Counted from the stretch's first letter, positions 46,380 to 56,240 are shown. The stretch is 64,000 bases of DNA from Sphingobium psychrophilum (GCF_012927105.1 NZ_JABBFV010000004.1:186001-250000); one strand, 5' to 3'. Notes: a model not told the origin generated them from the sequence alone. Program-made: numbers and translations.

Positions 46380-46401
46380 GTGACTTTCTGGTCGCCCGCG
46401 T

Positions 46402-47190
46402 TCAGGCAGGGGCAGTCGCCTCGTCAAAGAACAGCGCCTGGGAAATGGCGGCCTTGACCGTAGCGCGCTGGAACGGCTTGGTGATGAGGAAGGTCGGCTC
46501 GGGCCGCTCGCCCGTCAGCAACCGTTCGGGGAAGGCGGTGATGAAGATCACCGGCACCGAAAATTCGGCCAGGATGTCCTTGACCGCGTCGATGCCGCTA
46601 CTGTCGTCGGCCAATTGAATATCGGCCAGCACCAGGCCGGGACGGTCGGCCAGCGCTTCGCGCACCGCGTCTTCGGCCGTCACCGCGATGGCGGTCACGT
46701 CATGGCCCAGGTCGCGGACGATCGTCTCGATATCCATCGCGATGATCGGCTCGTCTTCGATGATCAGCACCTTGGCACGGGTCTGCGCCTCGATCTCGCT
46801 CAACGCTTCCTCGACCAGCGCTTCGACATCGCTGCTGTCCATGTCGATCAGATAGGCTACGTCATCGACGGTAAAGCCTTCCAGAGCGGTCAGCAGCAGC
46901 GCCTGGCGCGGCAGCGGCGTCAGCCGGGCAAGACGCGCCTGGGCGATCGCCTCGCGGCCGCTCCCGCTCACCGGCACATCTTCCAGATGGGCGGACGACC
47001 AGATGGCATGAAAAGTCTTGTAGAGGCCAAGACGCGGATCGACGTCGCTGGGGAACTCCTCCGGCGCAGCGACGATCGCTTCCAACGCGGCGCGGACATA
47101 GGCGTCGCCATGATTCTGACTGCCGGTCAGCGCCCGCGCATAGCGCCGCAGGAACGGAAGGTGGGGGTGTAGTTGCTGTCCAAGCGACAT
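46402..47190 (-). CDS. phyR: General stress response regulator PhyR
   Basis: A 262-residue response regulator with an N-terminal sigma-factor-like domain (residues about 1-130: HPHLPFLRRYARALTGSQNH, LTPLPRQALLLTALEGFTVD) and a C-terminal receiver with VLIIEDEP, the phosphoacceptor aspartate in LVLADIQLAD, threonine in FITAF and lysine in ITKPFQ. Phosphorylated PhyR binds NepR and so frees EcfG. I start at the ATG at 47190 with GGAGAAG 8 bases upstream; a TTG at 47196 is also in frame. It diverges from nepR. An EcfG motif of its own was not seen. Confidence 0.95.
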   Translation of the reverse strand: MSLGQQLHPHLPFLRRYARALTGSQNHGDAYVRAALEAIVAAPEEFPSDVDPRLGLYKTFHAIWSSAHLEDVPVSGSGREAIAQARLARLTPLPRQALLLTALEGFTVDDVAYLIDMDSSDVEALVEEALSEIEAQTRAKVLIIEDEPIIAMDIETIVRDLGHDVTAIAVTAEDAVREALADRPGLVLADIQLADDSSGIDAVKDILAEFSVPVIFITAFPERLLTGERPEPTFLITKPFQRATVKAAISQALFFDEATAPA

Positions 47191-47523
47191 CGTCAAGTCT
47201 TCTCCCTGCCCGTCAGGGCTACATTGTCCCGAAGCGCGGGGACATGGTGGAAGGATGGAATGTCCATGTCAGGATGACAACCCCCCGCCGCCCCATAGCT
47301 ACGCAAAGTTGCGCAGCGTAAAAAATGCTTCGTGGGGCGGAACCATCGACAACCGAATTTGTTTCGCTCCCACATGGATTTTTAGACGATATCGTGAATT
47401 TCCCATGAATTGCATGATTGTGCGAATTGACGTCATGGCGCAAACCGGCGAAACGGGCGTGCCTATATGGCGGAAATGGCTGCAGAGGGGCTGATTTTGG
47501 TTTCTTCAACGACGGAGCGGGGC
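47191..47523. promoter_or_regulatory. Divergent phyR-nepR control region
   Basis: The stretch is gene-free if nepR begins at 47524 (47467 is an alternative). It has an EcfG-type promoter toward nepR at 47339-47363 and a hyphenated palindrome CGCAA-AG-TTGCG around 47302-47313. Nothing clear was found for phyR. Confidence 0.5.
47339..47363 (+). promoter_or_regulatory. EcfG-type promoter for nepR and the kinase
   Basis: Plus strand: GGAAC (47339-47343), 16 bases, TGTT (47360-47363), one base from the consensus CGTT. Together with the ecfG promoter it gives feedback control of NepR. Confidence 0.7.
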
Positions 47524-47721
47524 GTGGCCGATGACGACAAGAGTGCCGACGCCGCAACCCGGAAAGCAAAGATGACGGGTGCCGCCGAAAAGCAGAAAGG
47601 TCCGCCGCCCGCGGGTAAGGAGGACGCGCATGTGTCCCAGGCCCTGCGCACCGTCTATCAGCGCGCCGTGGATGAGGATATTCCGTCCGAAATGCTGGAC
47701 CTGCTGAGCAAATTGGACTGA
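47524..47721 (+). CDS. nepR: Anti-sigma factor NepR
   Basis: A short, mostly disordered protein with the NepR C-terminal helices: VSQALRTVYQRAVDEDIPSE then MLDLLSKLD. NepR binds EcfG and blocks it; phosphorylated PhyR takes NepR away. I propose the GTG at 47524, 6 bases after GGAG, which gives about 65 residues, near the usual size; an ATG at 47467 is in frame and would add 19 residues. It overlaps no gene, and the sensor gene follows 7 bases later. Confidence 0.9.
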   Translation: MADDDKSADAATRKAKMTGAAEKQKGPPPAGKEDAHVSQALRTVYQRAVDEDIPSEMLDLLSKLD

Positions 47722-47728
47722 CGCACAG

Positions 47729-49312
47729 ATGAATGGGGGCAGCCTTCCTCCGGCAGCCCGCTCCTTGATCGAGCCATTGCTGCATTTTTTCCGCTCCACC
47801 GGCGTCAAGATGTTCCTCATCCTGACGCTGGCTCTGTTGCCGCTGGGGCTGATCGCGCTCGTCGCATCGCTTCAGGCGATCCGTACTGCCGACCTGGAAA
47901 AGGAAGCGCTGCTGCGCGTCGCCGTGACGCAGAGCGCGCGCAAGCTGACCGCCGACCTGCAATCCGACCGCACAGCGCTCGAACTCGTCGTCAACGCGCT
48001 GGCCAATAATGCCGCGGACAAGGGCATGTGCCGGCGGCTCGCCTTCTTCTTGACGTCCCACGATGCCGAAGGCGGGCATTTCTACATCTACGATCGTGCA
48101 GGCAACCGCTTGTGCAATTCGCCCAAACCCGAACCGGCAGGTGTCGTGCCCGCCGACCGTTTCGCCCGCCCGATGGCGCAATTGCTGCCGACCCATCTGG
48201 TCAGCCGCGTGCGCAGCGGCAATCGCCGACTGGTCGCGCTATCCTATTATTCGCGCGGCCATCTCGAAAGCATCGCCGACCCTGCCACCGCCTTGCAGAA
48301 TCGCCAACTCAGCCTGCGCCAGGGCGCCAGGCAGTTGATCGTCAGCCGTCCGGGCGTTGGCATCCGTGGCGACAGCAACAGCTTGTCCGCCCGGCTCGAC
48401 CCGCCCGACATATTGCTGACCATGACGGTGCGCGAACCGCCCGCCACGCTGGCGCGGATGCTGTCGCTGTTCCTGCCGCTGGTGATGTGGTTCGCCGCCG
48501 CGGCGATCGGCTGGTTCGTGGTCAACCGCCTGCTCATTCGCCCGCTGGTGCTGTTGCAACGGGTCGTGGCGGATTATCAGCCCGGCGAAGTGCTCCAACC
48601 CTTGCAGCGGATTCGCACGCCCGCGCTGGAAATCGTGGCGCTGGGCGAAACCTTCCACGAAATCAGCATGGACGTCGCCACCCATGAGGCGGAAATTTCG
48701 GAAAGCCTGGAAACCCAGCGCAAACTGACGCGCGAAGTCCATCACCGGGTCAAGAACAACCTCCAAATCATCGCCAGCCTCATCAATCTTCACGCTCGCG
48801 CGGCCCATGATCCTGAAGCAGTCGAGGCCTATGCCTCGATCCAGCGCCGGGTCGATGCCCTGTCCGTCGTCCACCGCAATCATTTTGCGGAGCTGGAGGA
48901 AAATCGCGGCGTCGGCGTCCGCCCGCTCATCAGCGAATTGTCGGCCAGCCTGCGCGGCACCGCCCCGGCCGCCGCGCGCCGCTTCGCGATCCAGATCGAC
49001 AGCGACAATCTGCACATCAGCCAGGATGTCGCCGTGCCGATAGCCTTCCTGCTGACCGAACTGGTCGAACTGGCGATGATGCTCGCGCCGCAGGCGACGA
49101 TGCAGATCAGCGTGCAGGTGGAGCCGGACCGCGACGATCGCGCCCGGCTGATGGTGCGATCGCCCGGCCTTCAGGCGTCGGAGGCCATGACCGGCCGGCT
49201 GGACGAACGCTATGGTCGCGTTCTGACCGGTCTGTCGCGCCAGTTGCGCGCGCCGCTGGATTATGACGGCGAAGCGGGCAGCTACGCCATCACCATCACC
49301 GTCATTCCCTAA
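47729..49312 (+). CDS. HisKA_2 sensor protein with degraded ATPase domain (PhyP-like)
   Basis: A 527-residue membrane protein. Helices near residues 27-50 and 243-267 flank a periplasmic domain; a HAMP-like segment follows, then the HisKA_2 box REVHHRVKNNLQIIASLINL. The ATPase part is unusual: where working kinases have NELVTNALKH-type sequence this one has LTELVELAMMLAP, and the DxGxG box is replaced by VRSPGLQAS. So autophosphorylation is unlikely and a phosphatase role toward PhyR, as known for PhyP of Sphingomonas, fits better. It is co-transcribed with nepR. Confidence 0.85.
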   Translation: MNGGSLPPAARSLIEPLLHFFRSTGVKMFLILTLALLPLGLIALVASLQAIRTADLEKEALLRVAVTQSARKLTADLQSDRTALELVVNALANNAADKGMCRRLAFFLTSHDAEGGHFYIYDRAGNRLCNSPKPEPAGVVPADRFARPMAQLLPTHLVSRVRSGNRRLVALSYYSRGHLESIADPATALQNRQLSLRQGARQLIVSRPGVGIRGDSNSLSARLDPPDILLTMTVREPPATLARMLSLFLPLVMWFAAAAIGWFVVNRLLIRPLVLLQRVVADYQPGEVLQPLQRIRTPALEIVALGETFHEISMDVATHEAEISESLETQRKLTREVHHRVKNNLQIIASLINLHARAAHDPEAVEAYASIQRRVDALSVVHRNHFAELEENRGVGVRPLISELSASLRGTAPAAARRFAIQIDSDNLHISQDVAVPIAFLLTELVELAMMLAPQATMQISVQVEPDRDDRARLMVRSPGLQASEAMTGRLDERYGRVLTGLSRQLRAPLDYDGEAGSYAITITVIP

Positions 49313-49320
49313 GCATCTGC

Positions 49321-50460
<1,140 letters not shown>

Positions 50461-50507
50461 TTAAGAGCGAACAGCCGCGCACACAAGGATGCGGCGATTC
50501 AGCCCGA

Positions 50508-50687
50508 TCAACCCGCCTTGCGGACCCCGTCGAACAGCGCCATCGCGTCGATATTGAATCCATCGACCCGCCGATAGGCACCGATGAAGCGCAGGCAGTC
50601 GGCCGACAGGCGCAACGGCCATGGCGTGCCGTCCGCATCATGCAGGGCCAGGGTGACACAAGGGGTGGCGGGACGCGCGTCGTTCAT
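50508..50687 (-). CDS. 59-residue hypothetical protein upstream of tgt
   Basis: Reads MNDARPATPCVTLALHDADG, then PWPLRLSADCLRFIGAYRRV and ends GFNIDAMALFDGVRKAG. It is soluble with two cysteines. A longer reading frame in another phase covers part of this place (to 50659), but this one has better amino acid usage. RBS is weak. It lies 56 bases before tgt on the same strand and may share its promoter. Function unknown. Confidence 0.55.
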   Translation of the reverse strand: MNDARPATPCVTLALHDADGTPWPLRLSADCLRFIGAYRRVDGFNIDAMALFDGVRKAG

Positions 50688-50741
50688 GCCAGTCGGGATA
50701 ATTAATAAAGGTTAACAAAGCCCTGACCCCATAATCTTACT

Positions 50742-50777
50742 GCCGTGCAACAACGGCTTTTGTGGCATTCGCGCCAC
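50742..50777 (+). promoter_or_regulatory. Tandem hairpins in the leader of the rpfF-like gene
   Basis: Two stems: GCCGT / ACGGC (50742-50757) followed by TTTTG, and GTGGC / GCCAC (50762-50777). They lie 150 bases before the rpfF-like ATG and could be a terminator of upstream transcription or an attenuator. Confidence 0.4.
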
Positions 50778-50925
50778 ATGTGGGCCGGTTCCGGGCGGTT
50801 TGGGGCGACCTCCTTGCAACAGTCGGGGGCAAAAATGGTTAACAGCCTGTCAATGAATGACCTGTCGATTGCATGCTGCTGTCCAGCCTGATCTTTTCAA
50901 TCAATATAGAAAAACGGGGTCGCAT

Positions 50926-51894
50926 ATGATTGATTCAGGACGGTTTAATCCCACCAGAGACGAGGCTGAACATGCCTCCGAGGACCATTTTTCAAATGCC
51001 GGCGACCATCCGCCGCTCGCCGCTACGGAAAGCGCGCTCGACGCGGCTTTTCGCCAATCGACGCTGTTCGATCTGGGCCAGATCGACGTGCGCTGGGACG
51101 CAGATCTGGCGACTCTCTGGGCGTTCATGACGCCGCTGGAACGACCCAACAGCAATCTGGGCCTGATTCGCGACACCATGGCCTGGCAGCGCGAAAGCCG
51201 CCGCGTGTTTGGCGGCACAGACGGGAACGGCCGGGACGGCCCGCTCAAATTCATGGTGCTCGGATCGCGCTTTCCCGGCGTGTTCAACCTGGGCGGCGAC
51301 TTGGAGATGTTCGCCGAATGTATCCAGCGGCGCGACCGCGAAACATTGTTGAAATATGGCATCGCCTGCTGCGAGATCGTCGACCGCATCTGGCACTGCA
51401 ATGACATGAACGTCATCAATATCGGCCTGGCCCAGGGTGATGCGCTGGGTGGCGGACTGGAAGCGCTGATGTGCTTCGACGTCATTATCGCCGAGCGGCA
51501 GGCGCGCTTTGGCCTGCCCGAAGTGCTGTTTGGGCTGTTCCCTGGCATGGGTGCCTATTCCATCCTCTCGCGCCGGGTCGGCCCGGTGCTGGCGCGCCAG
51601 ATGCTGACAGAGGGTCACATCTACACCGCTGAGGAAATGTGCGAAATGGGCATCGTCACCCAGGTCGTCGACACCGGAGAGGGTGAGGACGCGACCGCCC
51701 AGTGGATCAAGGACCATAGCGCCCATCATGCCGGCTATGTCGGCATCAACCGGGCGGGCCGCCGGGTCAATCCGATGATGCTGGAAGAATTGATCGACAT
51801 CGTCGAAACCTGGACCGACACCGCGCTGGCGCTGTCGGACCGGGATTTGCGGATGATGCGCCGGCTGGCCGCGGCGCAAACACGGTTGCGCTGA
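50926..51894 (+). CDS. rpfF: RpfF-like crotonase (diffusible signal factor synthase type)
   Basis: A 322-residue crotonase-fold enzyme of the RpfF group, which makes cis-2-unsaturated fatty acid signals from acyl-ACP. RpfF marks are FNLGGDLEMFAECI, GDALGGGLEALMCFDVI and FGLPEVLFGLFPGMGAY, with the two catalytic glutamates in GGGLEAL and GLPEVLF. The N-terminus (about 60 residues) is longer than in Xanthomonas. The ATG at 50926 opens MIDSGRFNPTRDEAE; the frame up to 50857 is not supported. It faces the GGDEF-EAL gene end to end. The gene name is by family. Confidence 0.85.
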   Translation: MIDSGRFNPTRDEAEHASEDHFSNAGDHPPLAATESALDAAFRQSTLFDLGQIDVRWDADLATLWAFMTPLERPNSNLGLIRDTMAWQRESRRVFGGTDGNGRDGPLKFMVLGSRFPGVFNLGGDLEMFAECIQRRDRETLLKYGIACCEIVDRIWHCNDMNVINIGLAQGDALGGGLEALMCFDVIIAERQARFGLPEVLFGLFPGMGAYSILSRRVGPVLARQMLTEGHIYTAEEMCEMGIVTQVVDTGEGEDATAQWIKDHSAHHAGYVGINRAGRRVNPMMLEELIDIVETWTDTALALSDRDLRMMRRLAAAQTRLR

Positions 51895-51917
51895 TGATAT
51901 GATGCAGGCCGCCGCGT

Positions 51918-53897
51918 TCAGGCGCGGCGGCGGCGGCGCACAGGATCGGGCCGCTCGCTGCCATCCAGCGGACCGGCGGCGATCAGTTCGGCGATCCGCT
52001 CGCGCGGCACCGGGCGGCTAAACAAATAGCCCTGGACGTTGGTGAAACCGGCTTCACGGGCATGCGCCAGCTGATCCGCCGTCTCGATCCCCTCCGCTAC
52101 CGTATCCATGCTCAGGTCACGCGCCAGATTGCCGATCGCGCGCACGATCGCGCGGTCCTCGGCATTGGCGCTGACCCCCGCCATGAAACTTTGGTCGATC
52201 TTGAGCGTGTCGAACCGGTAGGACCGCAGATAGGACAGTGCGCTGTAACCCGTACCGAAATCATCGAGCGCCAGCCTCAGCCCGATCCGCTGCAACTCGC
52301 GCAGGATCGCATTGGTCTGCCCGCTATTGTCGAGGAAGATCGATTCGGTGACTTCCAGCTCCAGCCTGCGCGCCGGCAGCCCGGTTTCCAACAGCGCGGC
52401 GATGACATTGCCGGGCAGTTCGGAACATTTGAGCGATGCTGGCGAGATGTTGATCGCGATGCGGACATCGCCCGGCCAGGATACGGCCGCGGCGCACGCT
52501 TCGCGCAACACCCATCCGGTCATCGCCTCGATCATGCCCATCCCCTCTGCGATGGGAATGAATTCGGACGGCGGGATCGGCCCCAACACCGGATGATCCC
52601 AGCGCAGCAGCGCTTCGCAGGCGTCGATATGGCCCCCATCCAGATTGACGATAGGCTGGAAAAGCAGCTTCAATTCGCCGCCATCCAGCGCCCGGCGCAG
52701 GCCCGTCTCGATCTCATGGACGCGGTTGAACCGCTCCTTCAGCGACCAGTTGAAACTGGCCGCACGGTTGCGCCCTTCCCGCTTGGCTTCGTACAGCGCC
52801 AGGTCGGCATGCAGCATCAATTCGTCCATGTCGCGCCCGTCCTGCGGCGCGACGGCGTAACCGATGGAGGCGGTGACGGAGAGGTGATTGTCGCTCAGGT
52901 CGAAACCATGGGCGAAATAGGCGATGATTTCCTGCGACAGGGCGGCCGCCGTCACCCGGTCCATGTCGGGGCAGATGACGACGAATTCGTCGCCGCCGAA
53001 CCGGGCGATGCGCCCGCGCCCCTGCACCACGTCGTTCAGTCGCTCCGCAACGCTGCGCAACAACTGGTCGCCGACCATATGGCCCAGCGAATCATTGATT
53101 TCCTTGAACCGGTCGATGTCCATCCACAGGATCGTGACGGCGTCGTTCCGCTTGTGGTTCGTCTCGAATATCTCGCGCAGGCGCATCTGCATCGCCATGC
53201 GGTTTTCCAGACCGGTCAGGCTGTCGAACCGCGCCAGCCGCTCGAACTTGTCGGCCAGCAACGACTTGTCGCGCTTGCCGACCAGCGCCTGCACGACGAT
53301 GCGGTGGATGGTGGAGCTGATTTCGGCCAAGCCCAGAACCATCATCACCATCGCCACCGACAACACGCGATAGCCGGTCGATCCTTCCAGCCACAGCCCG
53401 GTCGCTGTCGGCAGCAGCGTCAGGCATACCTGCCCGATGGCGATCTGCACGCGGCCCGCATTGCGGCCGGAAATGCCGCCTGCATAGCCGGTCGCCATCG
53501 ACACGCTCAACATATGGGTGACCGGATCGGCCGATCCGATCAGGGTGACGAAGGCCATTAATCCAAGCAGCCCGGCATAGCCCCAGGCGCCCAGTTCATA
53601 GGCCAGTTCCCAGTTGCGCGATGCGACCGCAGCGCCGCGCACCAACTGGCGATGAAAGAAAATAGCGGACACGACCCGCAACGTCGCCACCAGGCACAGC
53701 ACCGACACGACGATCTGGATCGGCCCCGGCGCGGACAATGTGCTGATGACGATGCCGACGGCAACGCCGGTGACGGCGCCGATGGTCAGCGAAGCTGGGG
53801 ACGCATAAAGTGATTCGACCAGGCTACGCCGCACCTCGGCATCCTGCCCCGGTTCCTGCGCTTTGCGCCGTTCCAGCAATGTTTTCAGCAGGCGCAA
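51918..53897 (-). CDS. Membrane GGDEF-EAL bifunctional c-di-GMP protein
   Basis: A 659-residue protein with four to six N-terminal helices (residues about 37-210), then a GGDEF domain with intact RFGGDEFVVI and an EAL domain with EALLRWDHP, DDFGTGYSALSYLRS and VAEGIETADQ. Both halves look active, so it can make or cut cyclic di-GMP. No RxxD inhibitory site is seen five residues before GGDEF. It is convergent with the rpfF-like gene, 23 bases apart. In Burkholderia RpfR, a PAS-GGDEF-EAL receptor for RpfF signals, lies next to rpfF; here the sensor part would be the membrane domain (inference). Confidence 0.92.
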   Translation of the reverse strand: MRLLKTLLERRKAQEPGQDAEVRRSLVESLYASPASLTIGAVTGVAVGIVISTLSAPGPIQIVVSVLCLVATLRVVSAIFFHRQLVRGAAVASRNWELAYELGAWGYAGLLGLMAFVTLIGSADPVTHMLSVSMATGYAGGISGRNAGRVQIAIGQVCLTLLPTATGLWLEGSTGYRVLSVAMVMMVLGLAEISSTIHRIVVQALVGKRDKSLLADKFERLARFDSLTGLENRMAMQMRLREIFETNHKRNDAVTILWMDIDRFKEINDSLGHMVGDQLLRSVAERLNDVVQGRGRIARFGGDEFVVICPDMDRVTAAALSQEIIAYFAHGFDLSDNHLSVTASIGYAVAPQDGRDMDELMLHADLALYEAKREGRNRAASFNWSLKERFNRVHEIETGLRRALDGGELKLLFQPIVNLDGGHIDACEALLRWDHPVLGPIPPSEFIPIAEGMGMIEAMTGWVLREACAAAVSWPGDVRIAINISPASLKCSELPGNVIAALLETGLPARRLELEVTESIFLDNSGQTNAILRELQRIGLRLALDDFGTGYSALSYLRSYRFDTLKIDQSFMAGVSANAEDRAIVRAIGNLARDLSMDTVAEGIETADQLAHAREAGFTNVQGYLFSRPVPRERIAELIAAGPLDGSERPDPVRRRRRA

Positions 53898-53953
53898 AAT
53901 GGCGGGTCTCCGGTTCCCGCTCAGGTGATCGCATTTCTTCCTTTATTATTCGG

Positions 53954-54925
53954 TTAATGCAGCAACAATATCCAGCGTTCGCCCATCATTTCGGCCCCGA
54001 AAAGATTGTGCGCCTCGCGATCGGCTGGCATAAATCCCGCCGATTCATACAGGCGGCGGGCATGGGTCAGGACATCCTGAGTCCACAACATCACCCGCCG
54101 ATAGCCCGCATCACGCGCGAAACCGATGCACTGATCAACCAGCGCCCGGCCGATGCCCATCCCCCGCGCGGCGCGCTCCACATGCAACAGCCGCAATTGC
54201 CCGACATCGTCGCCCGCATCGACCAGCAATACCGCACCCAGCATCGCGCCGTCGCGCTCGGCGATCCAGGCCTGTTCCCGGCCCGGCTTGAAATCGCGCA
54301 GGAAGGCGGTCGTGATCTCCCCCTGCATCACCTCCATCGTCCGCCCCCAGCCATATTCTGCTTCATATAGCCGCGCCTGGCGTGACGCGACCAGCGCCAG
54401 GTCGCCGATGCGGAAGGGACGGATCGACCAGTCGTCCGCCGTCCCCTCGCCCATCATCGGATCGCCCAGCAGCGCGCGGACCTGGCCCAATGCCGCGACC
54501 AGGTCGTCCTGCTGCGCCCGGTCCAGCCCGGCGATCCGCGCGGCGGTATCGGCGCGGGTGCGCGCATCGATCGCCGCAAAGGCCGCGCGCCCTTGCGCGG
54601 TCAGCGCGATCGGCCGCTGCCGCGCGTCGCTCCCCCGCCCACGCGCGATCCATCCGCGCTTCTCGAAGCCGGCGATGATGCGGCTGGCATGGCCGGCGTC
54701 CAGCCCCATCTGCTCGCGCAAACTGCTGGCCAGCACGCCCGCCTCGGCCTGCGCGATTTCATACAGCAGCCGCGCGGCCGTCACGCCCATGCCGCTGTCC
54801 ATATAGCTGGGCTGCAACACGCCCGCGAACCGGGTGTGGAAACGGTTGAAGGCGCGCAGCGCCGCCACGGTTTCGGGTGCGGCGCGCGCGGGGGAGATAT
54901 CGGCGGGGGGTCGATCATCGGTCAT
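53954..54925 (-). CDS. MarR-type regulator fused to GNAT acetyltransferase
   Basis: A 323-residue fusion. The N-terminal half is a MarR winged helix (AARLLYEIAQAEAGVLASSL, LDAGHASRIIAGFEKRGWI, RPIALTAQGRAAFAAID); the C-terminal half is GNAT with LRLLHVERAARGMGIGRALV and MLWTQDVLTHARRLYESAGF, the acetyl-CoA binding loop being RAARGMGIG. Such fusions occur in many bacteria and may link sensing of a toxic molecule with acetylation. The ATG at 54925 is preferred (frame open to 54994). It is divergent from another GNAT gene with an inverted repeat between them. Confidence 0.9.
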   Translation of the reverse strand: MTDDRPPADISPARAAPETVAALRAFNRFHTRFAGVLQPSYMDSGMGVTAARLLYEIAQAEAGVLASSLREQMGLDAGHASRIIAGFEKRGWIARGRGSDARQRPIALTAQGRAAFAAIDARTRADTAARIAGLDRAQQDDLVAALGQVRALLGDPMMGEGTADDWSIRPFRIGDLALVASRQARLYEAEYGWGRTMEVMQGEITTAFLRDFKPGREQAWIAERDGAMLGAVLLVDAGDDVGQLRLLHVERAARGMGIGRALVDQCIGFARDAGYRRVMLWTQDVLTHARRLYESAGFMPADREAHNLFGAEMMGERWILLLH

Positions 54926-54947
54926 TGCGGGGCAGGCTAAGCCATGA

Positions 54948-54966
54948 TAGTTGCTATCGTCAACTA
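54948..54966. promoter_or_regulatory. Candidate MarR operator between divergent genes
   Basis: Perfect inverted repeat TAGTTG-CTATCGT-CAACTA (54948-54966), 22 bases from one gene start and 17 bases from the other. TAGTTG/CAACTA is a common MarR-type core. Confidence 0.65.
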
Positions 54967-54983
54967 ATAATCGAAAGCCTCTA

Positions 54984-55676
54984 ATGGTGTCCAACTCCCT
55001 GTCTCATCCGCTCGATCACCCCGTCTGGCACAGCCTGTCGACCGGCTGGTCCGCGCTGGCGCAGGGCGACGCTCGCGCGCGCCGGATCGACCCGCTTTAT
55101 GGCCCTTTCGCCGCCGCAGCGGACGACAGCGCCGACAGCCGGGCGGCGCTTGCGGCGCTGGTGCCGGACGCTGGCGAACTCTGGCTGGTCGGCCCTGATG
55201 CGGTGACGCCGCCGCCGGGCGTCACCGTCCTGCGCACCGCAACGCTGGCGCAAATGGTCGCGCCGTCGATCACCCCCGCCTCCTCCGCCCCGCCCGCCTG
55301 GGTGACATTGGACGAAAGTGACGCCGCGAACATGCGCGCCCTCGCCCTGCTCACCCGGCCGGGACCGTTCGCGCCCCTGACCCATAGGCTGGGCCGCTTC
55401 ATCGGTGTGCGCGACAAGGGCCAGTTGATCGCGATGGCGGGGGAGCGCATGGCGATGCCCGGCTTCACCGAAGTCAGCGGCGTCTGCACCCACCCCGACT
55501 GGCGCGGTCGCGGGCTGGCCGGCGCGCTGATGCGGATCGTCGCGCAAGCGATGCTGGACCGGGGCGACACCCCCTGCCTCCATGCCTATGCCGCGCACGA
55601 CCGCACGATCGCGCTCTACCGGACGCTAGGGTTCAATGTCCGGGCGGAATTGCCAATGATGGTGGTGACGCTCTAG
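54984..55676 (+). CDS. GNAT family acetyltransferase (FR47-like)
   Basis: A 230-residue protein whose C-terminal half is a GNAT fold: GRFIGVRDKGQLIAMAGERM, FTEVSGVCTHPDWRGRGLAG (acetyl-CoA loop WRGRGLAGAL), and LHAYAAHDRTIALYRTLGF. The N-terminal part (about 100 residues) is less defined. The ATG at 54984 (MVSNSLSHPLDHP) is preferred; the frame opens at 54951 inside the operator. It diverges from the MarR-GNAT fusion and is probably controlled by it. Substrate unknown; FR47-like proteins usually act on small molecules or protein N-termini. Confidence 0.85.
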   Translation: MVSNSLSHPLDHPVWHSLSTGWSALAQGDARARRIDPLYGPFAAAADDSADSRAALAALVPDAGELWLVGPDAVTPPPGVTVLRTATLAQMVAPSITPASSAPPAWVTLDESDAANMRALALLTRPGPFAPLTHRLGRFIGVRDKGQLIAMAGERMAMPGFTEVSGVCTHPDWRGRGLAGALMRIVAQAMLDRGDTPCLHAYAAHDRTIALYRTLGFNVRAELPMMVVTL

Positions 55677-55679
55677 CGG

Positions 55680-56075
55680 CTATTGGCGGATCGGCTCGCA
55701 GGCGATGCCGTCAAGGTCGCCATCCATATGCACGCCATAGCCGGGCTGCCCGCGATAGAGCGGTGCCGCGCCCGCGGCCCGTACTTCATCGCAGCCGCGA
55801 TAGGACCATGCTCCGGCAGACGCCCTCACCTGCTGCGCTGATATGTGCTGGACCGTCGGCGCGCGCTGGGCAATTGCCCCACCGGACGGCTGCTGCGCAT
55901 CTAGGTCCGCCGCGCTCATCGGCCGCTCCCGCACGACAGGAACAGTCGTCACCATGGTCGCAATCGCCTTGTCTGCCGCCACCACAGGCGCATCGACCGG
56001 CCGCGTCAGATAACCGACCGCGCCGCCAGCCAGACACAGCGCCACCACGCCAGCTGCATATTTTACCATATTCAT
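55680..56075 (-). CDS. Excalibur calcium-binding domain protein, membrane-anchored
   Basis: A 131-residue protein with an N-terminal hydrophobic segment (YAAGVVALCLAGGAVGYL), a proline- and alanine-rich linker, and a C-terminal excalibur domain: RGCDEVRAAGAAPLYRGQPG then MDGDLDGIACE. The DxDxDG loop and the two cysteines are the family hallmark, and calcium binding is predicted. The ATG at 56075 or 56069 begins just before the anchor; the frame continues to 56156. The location is probably the periplasmic face of the inner membrane. Confidence 0.86.
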   Translation of the reverse strand: MNMVKYAAGVVALCLAGGAVGYLTRPVDAPVVAADKAIATMVTTVPVVRERPMSAADLDAQQPSGGAIAQRAPTVQHISAQQVRASAGAWSYRGCDEVRAAGAAPLYRGQPGYGVHMDGDLDGIACEPIRQ

Positions 56076-56199
56076 GCGCCTGCTCCGCAATTGCCGGGCT
56101 TGGTAATGCGCGCCCAATCTTACGGGGACGGCCTGGAATGGCTTTTTGAAGGTCATGCCGGACGGTTAGTCATAACCAGTAAACGGCCGGTTTCCGGGC

Positions 56200-56240
56200 A
56201 AAAAAAGAAAAGGGCCGGTGGATTGCTCCACCAGCCCCTT
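56200..56240 (-). terminator. groESL operon terminator
   Basis: Minus strand: stem GGGCTGGTGGA / TCCACCGGCCC (one G-U pair) with loop GCAA, followed by TTTTCTTTTTT. It lies about 80 bases beyond the groEL stop. Confidence 0.9.

Noticed and set aside
52062..53561. 499-residue plus-strand frame over the GGDEF-EAL gene
   Set aside because: Antisense shadow; the minus strand has intact GGDEF and EAL motifs.
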